This document shows, piece by piece, positions 1 to 8,812 of a DNA stretch of 64,000 bases. Both the position numbers and the translations under genes were made by a program. The stretch lies in the NCBI RefSeq assembly GCF_004912165.1, contig NZ_STGV01000003.1:62001-126000 (forward strand), in the 5' to 3' direction. This DNA comes from Peteryoungia ipomoeae (GTDB lineage Bacteria > Pseudomonadota > Alphaproteobacteria > Rhizobiales > Rhizobiaceae). The notes under the pieces are model-generated. The model saw only the letters and a list, made by a program, of their open reading frames with translations. It was not told the origin of the DNA and made no database searches. Position 1 is the first letter of the stretch. Every line of letters starts with the position of its first letter.

Positions 1-270
1 GGCCTCTATCGCTGTGCGGCCTGTGACGAACCGCTCTTCGTTTCCGACACCAAATTCGATGCCGGCTGCGGCTGGCCGAGCTATTTCGAGCCGGTGAAGC
101 CGGATGCGGTGACCGAACACACCGACCGCAGCTTCGGCATGGTGCGCACCGAAATCCGCTGCGCCAATTGTGGCGGCCACCTGGGCCACGTCTTCCCCGA
201 CGGCCCGCCGCCGACCGGCTTGCGCTATTGCATCAACGGCCACTCGATGGTGTTTACGCCGATCGAGTGA
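1..270 (+). CDS. msrB: Peptide-methionine (R)-S-oxide reductase MsrB, C-terminal part
   Basis: The window opens inside this gene; 89 residues and the stop are visible. MsrB reduces methionine-R-sulfoxide in oxidised proteins. The two CxxC zinc motifs (CAAC near the start and CANC about 55 residues later) are present. The segment [10 protein letters not shown] and the C-terminal RYCIN, whose Cys is the catalytic residue of the family, are both intact. The extreme C-terminus reads [12 protein letters not shown], where many MsrBs have INS-A-L-F, so it is slightly divergent but looks functional. The family identity is firm; the start lies outside the window. Confidence 0.95.
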   Translation, partial: GLYRCAACDEPLFVSDTKFDAGCGWPSYFEPVKPDAVTEHTDRSFGMVRTEIRCANCGGHLGHVFPDGPPPTGLRYCINGHSMVFTPIE

Positions 271-379
271 GGCTGGGATTGCGGGCCGTGTCCGATCTAA
301 ACGCGGGATCGAACACGGCGGCAACAATCATAGCAATAGACTAGATCCGGTGAGCCGGCGGTCACCGGATAGAGTCTAG

Positions 380-691
380 GCCGTTTGCCGGTGCGCGAGG
401 GCCATCAGCGGCGTCTCCCACTACAACGGCTACCTTTGCGCCGGTGAAGGCATCGCCACCAATGTGCTTTCCGACCGTCTGGCCAGACTGGAGGCCACCG
501 GCTTCGTGACCAAGGCACGCGATCCCGCGGATGGCCGTCGGCATGTCTACAGCCTGACCGACAAGGGGGCGGATCTTGCACCCGTGCTCTCGGCGATCGT
601 GGTGTGGGCGGCCAGGCACACGGCAACAGACGCGACCGCCGATGCCGTTGCGGCGCTTGGCGAGGGCGGCGGCCGGCCTGCGGGGCGCTGA
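380..691 (+). pseudogene. HxlR-family regulator remnant (N-terminus missing)
   Basis: An open frame begins after a TAG at 377-379 and reads GEGIATNVLSDRLARLEATG, then KARDPADGRRHVYSLTDKG and a tail around VVWAARH. This is the wing and C-terminal half of an HxlR-type winged-helix regulator. The N-terminal helices that normally precede it (the W-T-LLI-RDL region) are absent: upstream of about 420 the frame reads unrelated sequence with no ATG and no ribosome site. The C-terminal tail also drifts into low-complexity Ala/Gly. I read it as a 5'-truncated relic. An expressed short protein from the GTG at 464 is possible but unlikely. Confidence 0.7.
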
Positions 692-902
692 GCGCCGGCC
701 TCCGGTCGCACCAGCATCCGGGGCACGCCGGCGCCGGCGGCCATTGCGTGAGCCAGCCCTGCGGAGAGTTCGACTAAATTTGCATCGCCGCCCCTGCCGC
801 ACTGTTTACCAGCCCGGTCGGAGCATATTGCGCACATCCTTAAATGGTGCTACCTAAGATGGCAGACAAACTTTAAGCTCATCTTGAGTTGCATAGATAC
901 CC

Positions 903-1247
903 TTGGAGCCTGAGGGAAATTTCCTGAAAACCGTTCTTGTAACCGACGCAGACGACGAGACGCTGATCACCGCGGACCTCGGCGACGTGCTTTTGGTGGA
1001 ACTCGAAGAGAACCCCACCACCGGCTATCGCTGGGAGCTGACAGAAAAGGGGGATCTGCCACTTGTCACATCCGGTTTCACCCCGCCGGCCGACACGGCC
1101 CCGGGGGCGGGCGGCCTTCGCCGATTTTCCTTCGATGCCGACACGGCAGTGGAGCATCGGCTGATCTTCCGGCTCCAGCGCGCATGGGAAAGGCCGGATC
1201 AGTTCATCAAATCGTTCAAGGTGATCGTTCGCGTTCGTGACAACTAG
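903..1247 (+). CDS. Chagasin-type (I42) cysteine protease inhibitor
   Basis: Small all-beta protein of about 114 residues with the three loops of the chagasin/I42 family: NPTTGYRW (residues 37-44, the L2 loop that enters the active site), GAGG near 68-71 in the mobile L4 loop, and RAWERP (93-98) at the L6 position. Family members block papain-like C1 proteases tightly. It lies directly upstream of a C1 protease, 16 bp from that gene's ATG, so protease and inhibitor are probably co-transcribed. No signal peptide is visible, unlike many bacterial inhibitors of this family. The start is uncertain: TTG at 903 lacks a clear ribosome site and no ATG or GTG lies nearby, so a nearby TTG or CTG start should be considered. 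Confidence 0.85.
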   Translation: MEPEGNFLKTVLVTDADDETLITADLGDVLLVELEENPTTGYRWELTEKGDLPLVTSGFTPPADTAPGAGGLRRFSFDADTAVEHRLIFRLQRAWERPDQFIKSFKVIVRVRDN

Positions 1248-1263
1248 CTCGGGAGGAGCTGAC

Positions 1264-2661
1264 ATGGATCGAGACTTGCTGGAACAGGTGCTACGGGACA
1301 ATGCGGCAGCCGAGGTGACCTGGGAGGCCGGGGAAACGTCGATGCTCGCGCTCAGCGAGGAAGAGCGGCAATTGCGGCTCGGCTGCCTTGACGACCCGGC
1401 GGACATGACGCTCGACAAGCGCATCGAGGTGGCTGAAGCCAATCTCGCCAAGCAGGGTCTTGGCGACGGGACCCTGCCGCAGACGATCGACTGGCGCAGC
1501 ATCGGCGGCAACAATTTCATCAGCCCGATCAGAGATCAGGGCAATTGCGGGTCTTGTGTCGCCTTCGGCACCAATGCCATGGTCGATGCGGCGATGCGCA
1601 TTGCGGCCAACCTGCCGATGAATGCACCCAATGCCTCGACCCTGCAGGACCTTTCGGAGGCGCAGCTGTTCTACTGCGGCGGCGGGCTTTGCTCGACCGG
1701 CTGGTACATCAGTGCCGCGCTCAACTATCTGAGCGGCACCGGCGTGGTTCCGGCGTCGAACTACCCGTATACGGCGGGCCAGCAGGCCTGCAACCTGCCA
1801 ACGAACTGGCAAAGCCTGATCACCAAGATCGCCGGTTACGACTATCTCAACGCCGCACAGGCGATGAAGCAGTATCTGGTGGCCAGCGGCCCGCTGACGG
1901 CGGCCTTCACCGTCTATGAGGACTTCCACGCCTACAAGAGCGGCGTCTACCGATGGAACGGCAAGGCAAAGCGCGTTGGCGGCCATGCCATCTGCATTGT
2001 CGGATACGACGACACGAAATCCGCCTGGCTCTGCAAGAACAGCTGGGGCACCGGCTGGGGGATGCAGGGCTATTTCTACATCGGCTACGGCCAGTGCGGG
2101 ATCGATGCCTCGATGTGGGGCGTCAATGCCTTCCAGACGATCTACCCCTTCCCGCCGGGCGGACAGACCTATACGCTCTCGCTCGACAGCAGCGGTGACG
2201 CCACCTGGTCGCCGCATGACCCCAACACCTATGTCGGCTGGCTTCAGGGGGACAGTCTGAAGATCACGGCCGCGTTCAACCTCAATCCGAACGTCACGCC
2301 GCTGCCGCCGGCCTCCAGCTATAACGGGCTCAGCCTCGGCGCGGTCAGCCGCGGCAATACGGCTGGCGTCAGCAGCCTGATGTCGAGCATCCAGGCGCTG
2401 ACCGGATCGACCGGCGTGCCGGTGGGGACAGGCGTGAGCTTAGGGGCTGCTGCCAATGCGGCGATCTTCTACAATGCCACGCCGAGCACCCTCACCTTGC
2501 CGATCACCCTGCAACCCTCGACGCGCGGCGCATTGAGCGGGCTGAACTATGCCTGGACCCTGACCTACAACGCCGCCAACACCGTGATCGGCAACCAGCG
2601 TCAGGTGATGATCGGCGTCGGCTACGGCTATCAGCTGAGTGCCGCGATCAACCAGAGCTGA
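1264..2661 (+). CDS. Papain-like C1 cysteine protease with C-terminal accessory domain
   Basis: 465 residues starting at the ATG with SD GGGAGGAG at 1251-1258. The catalytic set of C1 peptidases is complete: oxyanion Gln92 and nucleophile Cys98 in DQGNCGSCVAFG, His241 in VGGHAICIVGYDD, and Asn259 in KNSWGTGWGMQGYF. Residues 1-80 form an acidic leader, possibly a short propeptide, ending at IDWRS, the usual N-terminus of mature papain folds. Residues about 300-465 are a separate beta-rich domain (WSPHDPN, GWLQGD, FNLNPNV, TRGAL, GVGYGY) that recurs as the free-standing protein encoded just downstream. I see no Sec or Tat signal and no membrane segment, so it may act in the cytoplasm or be exported by an unrecognised route. 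It is flanked upstream by its probable inhibitor. Confidence 0.9.
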   Translation: MDRDLLEQVLRDNAAAEVTWEAGETSMLALSEEERQLRLGCLDDPADMTLDKRIEVAEANLAKQGLGDGTLPQTIDWRSIGGNNFISPIRDQGNCGSCVAFGTNAMVDAAMRIAANLPMNAPNASTLQDLSEAQLFYCGGGLCSTGWYISAALNYLSGTGVVPASNYPYTAGQQACNLPTNWQSLITKIAGYDYLNAAQAMKQYLVASGPLTAAFTVYEDFHAYKSGVYRWNGKAKRVGGHAICIVGYDDTKSAWLCKNSWGTGWGMQGYFYIGYGQCGIDASMWGVNAFQTIYPFPPGGQTYTLSLDSSGDATWSPHDPNTYVGWLQGDSLKITAAFNLNPNVTPLPPASSYNGLSLGAVSRGNTAGVSSLMSSIQALTGSTGVPVGTGVSLGAAANAAIFYNATPSTLTLPITLQPSTRGALSGLNYAWTLTYNAANTVIGNQRQVMIGVGYGYQLSAAINQS

Positions 2662-2670
2662 CATGGGTGA

Positions 2671-2707
2671 AAGACAAGATCCGGGGCGTGAAAGCCCCTC
2701 TTGTCTT
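2671..2707 (+). promoter_or_regulatory. Intercistronic stem-loop
   Basis: Outer arms AAGACAAGA (2671-2679) and TCTTGTCTT (2699-2707) pair perfectly over 9 bp. The inner arms GGGGC and GCCCC pair around a GTGAAA loop, with a 3-nt bulge on the 5' side. There is no U-tract directly after the stem, so it is more likely an mRNA-stability or partial-termination element between the protease and its partner-domain gene than a full terminator. Confidence 0.55.
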
Positions 2708-2755
2708 CCATCTTGCGCGAGACCTGCAAACCCAAGAGCAAGGGGAGAATGACGC

Positions 2756-3289
2756 ATGGACTATCATCTGACACTTCCCAAGGGGCTCATCACCCTGCGC
2801 AACGGCATCTATCAGGGCAGCCACACAGAGGCGGTCTGGTCGCCCTTCAATCCGAACGAGACCGGCGGATGGCAGAATGGCGACACGCTGGCCGTCGTCT
2901 GCTCGTTCAACCTCAACCCCAACGTCAATCCGAAACCGCCCGCCAGCCAGTATGCCGGCCTGTGCGCCGGCGCCTGCAACACGACCAATCAGGGTGCCAT
3001 CAACAGCCTGATCAATCAGGCAAAGACGCTGCCCCTGCCGAGCCCGGGCACACTTTTGGGCAATGGCATCAGCACGGCGACCAGTTCACCGCCGGCAACC
3101 GCCGTGTTCTACAATTGCGTTGCCACGACCGGCACCTTCGCGCTGCAGCCGACGAACCGCGGCACGCTGACAAATTATGTCTATCGCTACGTCATGACCT
3201 TCAACGGCAGCAATACCGTGGCGAACGGCAATCAGGTCGAGATCGTCTTCGGTTACGGCGATCCGATGGATAGCGAAGTCGATTCCTGA
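2756..3289 (+). CDS. Free-standing homologue of the upstream protease's C-terminal domain
   Basis: 177 residues; ATG preceded by AGGGGAG at a spacing of about 8. The whole protein matches the last 160 residues of the C1 protease upstream: W-SP-NPN, GWQNGD, FNLNPNV with [26 protein letters not shown] and FGYG occur in the same order and spacing. It has no signal peptide, and Cys residues are few and not in metal-binding patterns. I do not recognise the domain family. The layout suggests it works with the protease, for example as a binding partner, scaffold or decoy, but this is inference. Co-transcription with the protease is likely because only 94 bp, holding a stem-loop, separates them. Confidence 0.75.
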   Translation: MDYHLTLPKGLITLRNGIYQGSHTEAVWSPFNPNETGGWQNGDTLAVVCSFNLNPNVNPKPPASQYAGLCAGACNTTNQGAINSLINQAKTLPLPSPGTLLGNGISTATSSPPATAVFYNCVATTGTFALQPTNRGTLTNYVYRYVMTFNGSNTVANGNQVEIVFGYGDPMDSEVDS

Positions 3290-3458
3290 CCGTCGGGCTG
3301 GCCCTGCCCCATCGGCGCCCGGTCGGGGGACAGGGTTTCGGCGCCGCAACCTGGTTGCCGATGCCGGCCCAAGGCACGCCGCCTTCGCCGGCTTCGGCAG
3401 GCCCGGCCTGCCCAAGCGCTGTGGCCATCCGCAGCGCCATCGGCTAAACCCCTTGATC

Positions 3459-5318
3459 ATGCCGATTCATTCCCTCACCGATCCGCTGTTTTCCCAGCCC
3501 GGCGTTGAAACGCCGCTCTCCGTCCTGAAGCGCGTCTATGGCTATTCCGCCTTTCGCGGCAAGCAGGAGGCGGTGGTTTCCCATGTGGTGGCGGGCGGCG
3601 ACGCCGTGGTGCTGTTTCCGACCGGGGCGGGAAAATCCCTGTGTTTCCAGGTGCCGGCGCTCTGCCGGCCGGGCGTCGGCATTGTCGTTTCCCCGCTGAT
3701 TGCGCTGATGCGCGACCAGGTGCAGGCGCTCAAAGGCTTGGGCGTGCGGGCAGCCGCGCTCAATTCGACGCTGAGCCGCGAGGACTATGTCGAGATCCGG
3801 CGCTCACTCTCCCGGGGCGAACTCGACTTTCTCTATGTGACGCCGGAGCGCTGCGCGACGCCGGGTTTCGTCGAGATGATGCAAGGCGTCGAGATCGCGC
3901 TGTTTGCCATCGACGAGGCGCATTGCGTGTCGCAATGGGGGCATGATTTCCGGCCGGAATATCGGGAACTCGGCAAGCTGACGGCGCTCTTTCCCGGCGT
4001 GCCACGCATGGCGCTGACGGCAACGGCCGATCCCCACACCCGCGACGACATCATCGAACGGCTGGGGCTTCAGGATGCGGCGGTGTTCACCACCTCCTTC
4101 GACCGGCCGAACATTGCCTATGAGATCGTCGAGCGCGACCAGCCGCGCCAGCAGCTCCTGCGTTTTCTCTCGCGCCACAAGGGATCGAGCGGCATCGTCT
4201 ATTGCCTGTCGCGCGCCAAGGTGGAGGAGATCGCGACCTGGCTTGAGACCCAAGGGATCCGGGCCCTGCCCTATCATGCCGGCATGGACCGGGCCGTGCG
4301 CGATGCCAACCAGGATGCATTCCTGAAAGAGGAGGAGCTCTGCCTTGTTGCCACCGTCGCCTTCGGCATGGGCATCGACAAGCCCAATGTGCGTTATGTC
4401 GCGCATCTCGACCTGCCGGGGTCCGTCGAGGCCTATTACCAGGAAACGGGACGCGCCGGCCGCGACGGCCTGCCCTCCGATGTCTGGATGGCCTATGGCA
4501 TGGCCGACGTCATCCAGCGCGGGCGGATGATCGACGAAGGCGGTGCCGCCGACGAGATCAAGCGGGTGGAGCGCGCCAAGCTCAATGCGCTCTTGGCCAT
4601 CTGCGAGACGCCCGGCTGCCGAAGACAGGCGATCCTCAAGCATTTCGGCGAAGCGCATGCCGGCTCCTGCGGCAATTGCGATACCTGCCTCAAACCCGTC
4701 GAGACCTGGGAGGGCACGGAGGCCGCGATCAAGGCGCTGGCTGCGATCTACCGCACCGGCGAGCGCTTTGGCACCGGACATCTGATCGACGTGCTGATGG
4801 GCACGGAAAACGACAAGACCATCCGCTTCGGCCATACCGACATGCCGGTTTTCGGGGCGGGCAAGGACCTCACCACCAAAACCTGGCAATCGGTGTTTCG
4901 CCAGCTGCTCGCCGCCGGTTACATCCGCGTTGACCACACCGCGTTTGGCGCGCTGAAGCTGGAAGAGACGGCGCGGTCCGTGTTCAAGCGCGAGGTCGAC
5001 GTGCGCTTCCGCAAGGACCGCCCGACGACGGGCAAGGCGGCGCGCGGGGCTTCCTCCTCGCGCACCGCGCAGGCCAAGGCGGGTCTCGACCAGGCGGATC
5101 AGGAACTGTTCGAGGCGCTGCGCGCCCGCCGCATGGAGCTTGCCCGCGAACAGGCGGTGCCGCCTTACGTGATCTTCCCCGACACGACGCTGATTGCGCT
5201 TGCCACCGAACGGCCGATGGACGAGGACGAAATGCTCGGCATTTCCGGCATCGGCCAATCAAAGCTGGAACGCTATGGCGATGCGTTTCTCGAGGTGATC
5301 ACGGCGTATTCAAGGTGA
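3459..5318 (+). CDS. recQ: ATP-dependent DNA helicase RecQ
   Basis: About 619 residues, the usual bacterial RecQ length. RecQ is a 3'-5' helicase of the RecF recombination pathway. Walker A is FPTGAGKS (about 53-60), the DEAH box is at 152-155 followed by the aromatic-rich loop [13 protein letters not shown], and motif VI is [10 protein letters not shown]. The zinc-binding segment carries Cys in CETPGC and CGNCDTC. A winged-helix region follows, and a C-terminal HRDC domain covers the last ~80 residues ([25 protein letters not shown]). The ATG at 3459 is preferred over the TTG two codons earlier; neither has a strong ribosome site. No disabling change is seen. Confidence 0.97.
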   Translation: MPIHSLTDPLFSQPGVETPLSVLKRVYGYSAFRGKQEAVVSHVVAGGDAVVLFPTGAGKSLCFQVPALCRPGVGIVVSPLIALMRDQVQALKGLGVRAAALNSTLSREDYVEIRRSLSRGELDFLYVTPERCATPGFVEMMQGVEIALFAIDEAHCVSQWGHDFRPEYRELGKLTALFPGVPRMALTATADPHTRDDIIERLGLQDAAVFTTSFDRPNIAYEIVERDQPRQQLLRFLSRHKGSSGIVYCLSRAKVEEIATWLETQGIRALPYHAGMDRAVRDANQDAFLKEEELCLVATVAFGMGIDKPNVRYVAHLDLPGSVEAYYQETGRAGRDGLPSDVWMAYGMADVIQRGRMIDEGGAADEIKRVERAKLNALLAICETPGCRRQAILKHFGEAHAGSCGNCDTCLKPVETWEGTEAAIKALAAIYRTGERFGTGHLIDVLMGTENDKTIRFGHTDMPVFGAGKDLTTKTWQSVFRQLLAAGYIRVDHTAFGALKLEETARSVFKREVDVRFRKDRPTTGKAARGASSSRTAQAKAGLDQADQELFEALRARRMELAREQAVPPYVIFPDTTLIALATERPMDEDEMLGISGIGQSKLERYGDAFLEVITAYSR

Positions 5319-5460
5319 GGTGCCTACCCTCTCCTTAGGGAGGGGGAAAGTGCGGCGCCCGCGTGCCTTCCTCGCCCCTCGGGGACAGGAATGCCGAGCG
5401 AAGCGGAGGCGGCACGGGGACGGACTTCACCGCGATTGCCGTGTGGCACAGCGCTCGCGC

Positions 5461-5512
5461 TCCCCCCTCATCCGGCGCTTTGCGCCACCGTCTCCCCGCT
5501 GGGGAGAAGAGA
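5461..5512 (+). repeat. Rhizobial palindromic intergenic repeat, copy A
   Basis: CCCCCCTCATCCGGCGCTT, then TGCGCCACC and the hairpin CTCCCCGCTGGGGAG followed by AAGAGA. A near-identical copy lies at 9544-9598, and degenerate copies at 9622-9680, 9708-9776 and 20941-21005. It belongs to the short palindromic elements scattered between rhizobial genes. This copy runs into the 3' end of the AraC-type gene on the minus strand. A related degenerate stretch (GCCGAGCGAAGCGGAGG) precedes it near 5395. Confidence 0.7.
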
Positions 5513-6568
5513 CATCCGTCGCCGCCAGTCCGTCGGGCTCTCTCCCGTCACGCGCAGGAATTCGCGGTTGAAGTTGGATTTGGTCATGAAGCCGGCTTCG
5601 AACAGGATACAGGTGATCGGCATCTCGGTTTCAGACAGCAGCCGGCAGGCTTCCTTCACACGCTGGTTGTTGACGTAATGCGAAACGCTGATGCCATGCA
5701 CGCGATTGACGGCTTCCGACACCGCCCGGGCGGGAACGGCAAGACGGCGCGCAAGACGGGTGAGGTTCAGATCCGTATCGGCAAAGAGCCGCCTGTCGGC
5801 CATCAGCGCATCGAGGCGCGCTGCCAGATGATACTCATCTTCGCGGGGTGATCGGATGGGGTTTGCGCCGGTTTGCGCTGGATGATCCACGCCTCCGGCA
5901 GCCGTGGTCGTCGAGCCTGACGGCCCCTCCTGCAACGCCTCGGACTGCCCCGCGGTTGCAGCGCCGATGCCAAGCAAGAGCAGGATCAGCGTGGTGGCGG
6001 CCGAGACCACCATCGGTGAATTGCGTCCGGCGGCATAGGTCATATCGAGGCTGATGGCGATATCTGTAAAGGCCGAGAGGATCAAGGCAGCCGCGGTTAG
6101 AAGCAGCGCCCGGTAGGAGCGCAGACTGCCGTCGAGACGGGACGCGACCAGTCCATCAGGACCGAAACGGGCGATCCAGAGCAATGCCAGGCCATATCCC
6201 AGGAAGCTTGCAATCAGGACCAGATCGAGCGGCAGCCGCCATGTGAAGAAAAAGCCGATGCAAGCGAGGACCGGCAGAAGATGCGGCCAGTCGCGCATGG
6301 TGACGCCCGAGGCCTCGCGCGCCAGATCGCGGAAGGCGAGAAAGGTCAGGACCGGCACGAGGCTTGCGAGGATCGGCAGGAGCCAAAGCACGGCCTCAAC
6401 ACCATAGCCCCAGCGCAGACCGATCAGGAGGCTCTGGACGATGTGCAGGGCAATCAGGCGGACAAACAGGCCATGCGACTGCCAGGCCCGCGGATTTTCG
6501 CGCAGCAGGCGGATCAAGAAGACGGCCAGAAGCATGGCAACGAGAAAGGACAGGGGAACAAAGATCAT
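5468..6568 (-). CDS. Membrane-anchored AraC-family transcriptional regulator
   Basis: 366 residues. The first ~215 residues contain about six or seven hydrophobic helices separated by short charged loops. A linker rich in Gly/Thr follows, and then a C-terminal AraC-type double helix-turn-helix (YVNNQRVKEACRLLSETEMP through FEAGFMTKSNFNREFLRVTGESP). Such proteins sense a signal at the membrane and bind DNA from there. The divergent gene at 6740, an anchored exported protein, is the likely neighbour target. The last ~14 codons (LLPSGETVAQSAG and the stop) are supplied by an intergenic repeat element, so the native C-terminus has been replaced or extended. Confidence 0.88.
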   Translation of the reverse strand: MIFVPLSFLVAMLLAVFLIRLLRENPRAWQSHGLFVRLIALHIVQSLLIGLRWGYGVEAVLWLLPILASLVPVLTFLAFRDLAREASGVTMRDWPHLLPVLACIGFFFTWRLPLDLVLIASFLGYGLALLWIARFGPDGLVASRLDGSLRSYRALLLTAAALILSAFTDIAISLDMTYAAGRNSPMVVSAATTLILLLLGIGAATAGQSEALQEGPSGSTTTAAGGVDHPAQTGANPIRSPREDEYHLAARLDALMADRRLFADTDLNLTRLARRLAVPARAVSEAVNRVHGISVSHYVNNQRVKEACRLLSETEMPITCILFEAGFMTKSNFNREFLRVTGESPTDWRRRMSLLPSGETVAQSAG

Positions 6569-6739
6569 CGGTCACGATCGGCAAGGATGTGGCTGGGAAT
6601 GGCTGCACCATGACCCAAAGCGCAAACGAGGTCGACCTGAAACGCGATCAAGGTCGCGTGCGGCGCGAGGACGAAGTCCGATCGGGCATCGAAACGCCCT
6701 GCCCTGATCTTCGCGGCAGGTTCTGAAGGAGAACGTCCG

Positions 6740-7501
6740 ATGCGCAAACGCACCATCATCCTCTCGGTCCTCGGTGGCCTTCTCTGCCTTGGCATCATCG
6801 ATGGCAGCATCCAGCGGATTCGCGCCAACGATACGCTGTCCGGTCCGATCGATCTTGCCGGCGTCAAGCTGCTTGCGATCACCGGTCGCGCCAGCGAGAT
6901 CGAGATTTCCGCCGATGGCGAGGGGAAGGCCGAGGCCGTGCTTACAGGAACCCGCCATGGCTGGGGCGCGATCTGGCGCTCGAGCTGGTTTGGCCGTGAC
7001 TGCGCGTCGATCGGCAGCATGGAACGCCATGGCGACACGGTGACGGTGCATATGGGAGGCAAAAGTGACGCCCTTGCCTGGAGGGACTTCTTCTGGAACG
7101 ACGCGGACGACTGCACGCTGTCGCTGAAGGCCAGTCTCGAACCGGAGGCTGCCGTCTCCATCCGGCAGAATGCGGCGCGCATGGTTATGACAGGCGATTT
7201 TGCCAGCATCGATCTCGTCAGCGATGCGGGCGATTTTTCGCTGGTGGGCCATGCGTCGAAACTGGCGATCGAGGGCGCCGCGCTCCGGGCCCGGCTGACC
7301 TTCGAGCGGATCACACAGAGCGAGGCGAACTCGATCTCCGGCAAGATGCTCGATGCGAGCCTGCGGTTTCTCGTGCCGACCAAAATCGCCTATGGGGTCG
7401 AGGCCGTCGCCTCCTTCGTCGACAGCGCCCTTCCAAATACGCCGGGCGCCAAGCCCGATATCCGCATTCGCGGCGATATGGTGCGGGTCAGCATCCGGTG
7501 A
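6740..7501 (+). CDS. Membrane-anchored protein of unknown function
   Basis: 253 residues with a typical N-terminal signal or anchor (MRKRTIILSVLGGLLCLGII), then a beta-rich extracytoplasmic part with alternating hydrophobic strands (VSIRQNAARMVMTGDFASID and similar). The strand pattern resembles bacterial DUF2807-like head domains, but the match is loose. Two Cys (DCAS, DDCT) could form a disulfide. SD AAGGAGAACG precedes the ATG. It is divergent from the membrane AraC regulator, with a ~170 bp shared promoter region, which suggests it is controlled by that regulator. The function is not recognised. Confidence 0.75.
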   Translation: MRKRTIILSVLGGLLCLGIIDGSIQRIRANDTLSGPIDLAGVKLLAITGRASEIEISADGEGKAEAVLTGTRHGWGAIWRSSWFGRDCASIGSMERHGDTVTVHMGGKSDALAWRDFFWNDADDCTLSLKASLEPEAAVSIRQNAARMVMTGDFASIDLVSDAGDFSLVGHASKLAIEGAALRARLTFERITQSEANSISGKMLDASLRFLVPTKIAYGVEAVASFVDSALPNTPGAKPDIRIRGDMVRVSIR

Positions 7502-7731
7502 TCGATGCAGGCTCGACGTGCTAAGGGTGTTCAGACCGGGCGTGTGACCTTGCGCCGCTCGCCTCGCCCGCCCCATCATGAGTGCGACAGTGTGGCATGG
7601 AACAATTGAAGAGGGCTGCCGTTGATTGGCCAGGAACCGGCGTCGCGGAGATGCGGCGCCGGTGGCTTGCCGTTCCGGCAGCCTGACCCTCTTTCGTCTT
7701 GAGAGACGGCCTCTAGCACAGGAGACAAACC

Positions 7732-8775
7732 ATGCCGCAATCGCGCACGCGCAATCGTCGTTTCGTTCTGGCAGAACGGCCGAAGGGCGAACCGACGGAT
7801 CAGACGCTTCGGCTCGAAACCGCCGACATCCCCGAGCCTTCGGAGGGGCAGATGCTGCTGCGCACCGTGTTTCTCTCGCTCGACCCATACATGCGCGGGC
7901 GGATGAGCGATGCGCCGTCCTATGCCGCACCCGTGGAGATCGGCCAGACCATGGTGGGCGGCACGGTTTCGCGCGTGGTGTCCTCGAAGCTTGAGGGCTT
8001 CCAGGAGGGTGACTGGGTGGTCGGGTTTACCGGCTGGCAGGACTATGCGCTCTCGGACGGCCGCGGCGTCACTTCGCTTGGCAGCAATCCCAGCCACCCC
8101 TCATGGGCGCTCGGCGTGACCGGCATGCCGGGCTTTACTGCCTGGTCCGGCCTGAAGGAGATCGGCAAGCCAAAGGCCGGCGAGACGCTTGTCGTTGCCG
8201 GTGCGACCGGGCCGGTGGGGTCGACCGTGGGCCAGATCGGCAAGATCCTTGGGCTGAACGTGGTCGGCATTGCCGGCGGGCGCGAGAAATGCACCCATGC
8301 CGTCGAGACGCTCGGCTTCGACCAATGCATCGACTACAAGGCCGATGGCTTTGCTAAGGCGCTGAAGCAGGCGGTGCCCGATGGCATCGACATCTATTTC
8401 GAGAATGTCGGCGGCGCGGTGTTCGACGCGGTGGCACCGCTTCTCAACACGGCGGCCCGCATCCCGCTTTGCGGCCTGATTGCGCAATACAATGCGACCT
8501 CCCTTCCCGACGGTCCGGATCGTCTGGGCTGGCTGATGGGCCTCTTCCTCAAGAAGCGGGTGACCGTGCGCGGTTTCATCGTCTTTGATGATTTCGGTCA
8601 TCTCTATCCCGACTTCGCGCGCGAGATGGGCGGCTGGGTGGAGGCCGGCAAGATCACGTATCGCGAGGAGATGATCGACGGGTTCGAGGAAGCGCCGCGT
8701 GCCTTCATCGGCCTGTTGCGCGGCGAGGCCTTTGGCAAGCGGGTGATCCGCGTTGGCCCCGACAGCCTGGCTTAA
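7732..8775 (+). CDS. curA: NADP-dependent oxidoreductase, CurA/YncB-like (MDR family)
   Basis: 347 residues, the full length of the prostaglandin-reductase/curcumin-reductase branch of the medium-chain dehydrogenases. The N-terminal GroES-like part carries LSLDPYMRGRMSD. The Rossmann part has the nucleotide loop VVAGATGPVGSTVGQIGKI and the phosphate-binding GGREKC, followed by IDIYFENVGG. It lacks the zinc ligands of alcohol dehydrogenases. Members reduce double bonds of alpha,beta-unsaturated carbonyls with NADPH. It is followed after 37 bp by a DJ-1/PfpI protein, which fits a shared role in reactive carbonyl detoxification (inference). The substrate is not predictable. Confidence 0.9.
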   Translation: MPQSRTRNRRFVLAERPKGEPTDQTLRLETADIPEPSEGQMLLRTVFLSLDPYMRGRMSDAPSYAAPVEIGQTMVGGTVSRVVSSKLEGFQEGDWVVGFTGWQDYALSDGRGVTSLGSNPSHPSWALGVTGMPGFTAWSGLKEIGKPKAGETLVVAGATGPVGSTVGQIGKILGLNVVGIAGGREKCTHAVETLGFDQCIDYKADGFAKALKQAVPDGIDIYFENVGGAVFDAVAPLLNTAARIPLCGLIAQYNATSLPDGPDRLGWLMGLFLKKRVTVRGFIVFDDFGHLYPDFAREMGGWVEAGKITYREEMIDGFEEAPRAFIGLLRGEAFGKRVIRVGPDSLA

Positions 8776-8812
8776 AGCAATCTCTCAACTCTCAACAGAA
8801 GGACGCAACCCC

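Noticed and set aside
3804..5258. 484-residue minus-strand frame antisense to recQ
   Set aside because: It is a shadow of a clear RecQ gene in a GC-rich codon-biased region; no motif or ribosome site.
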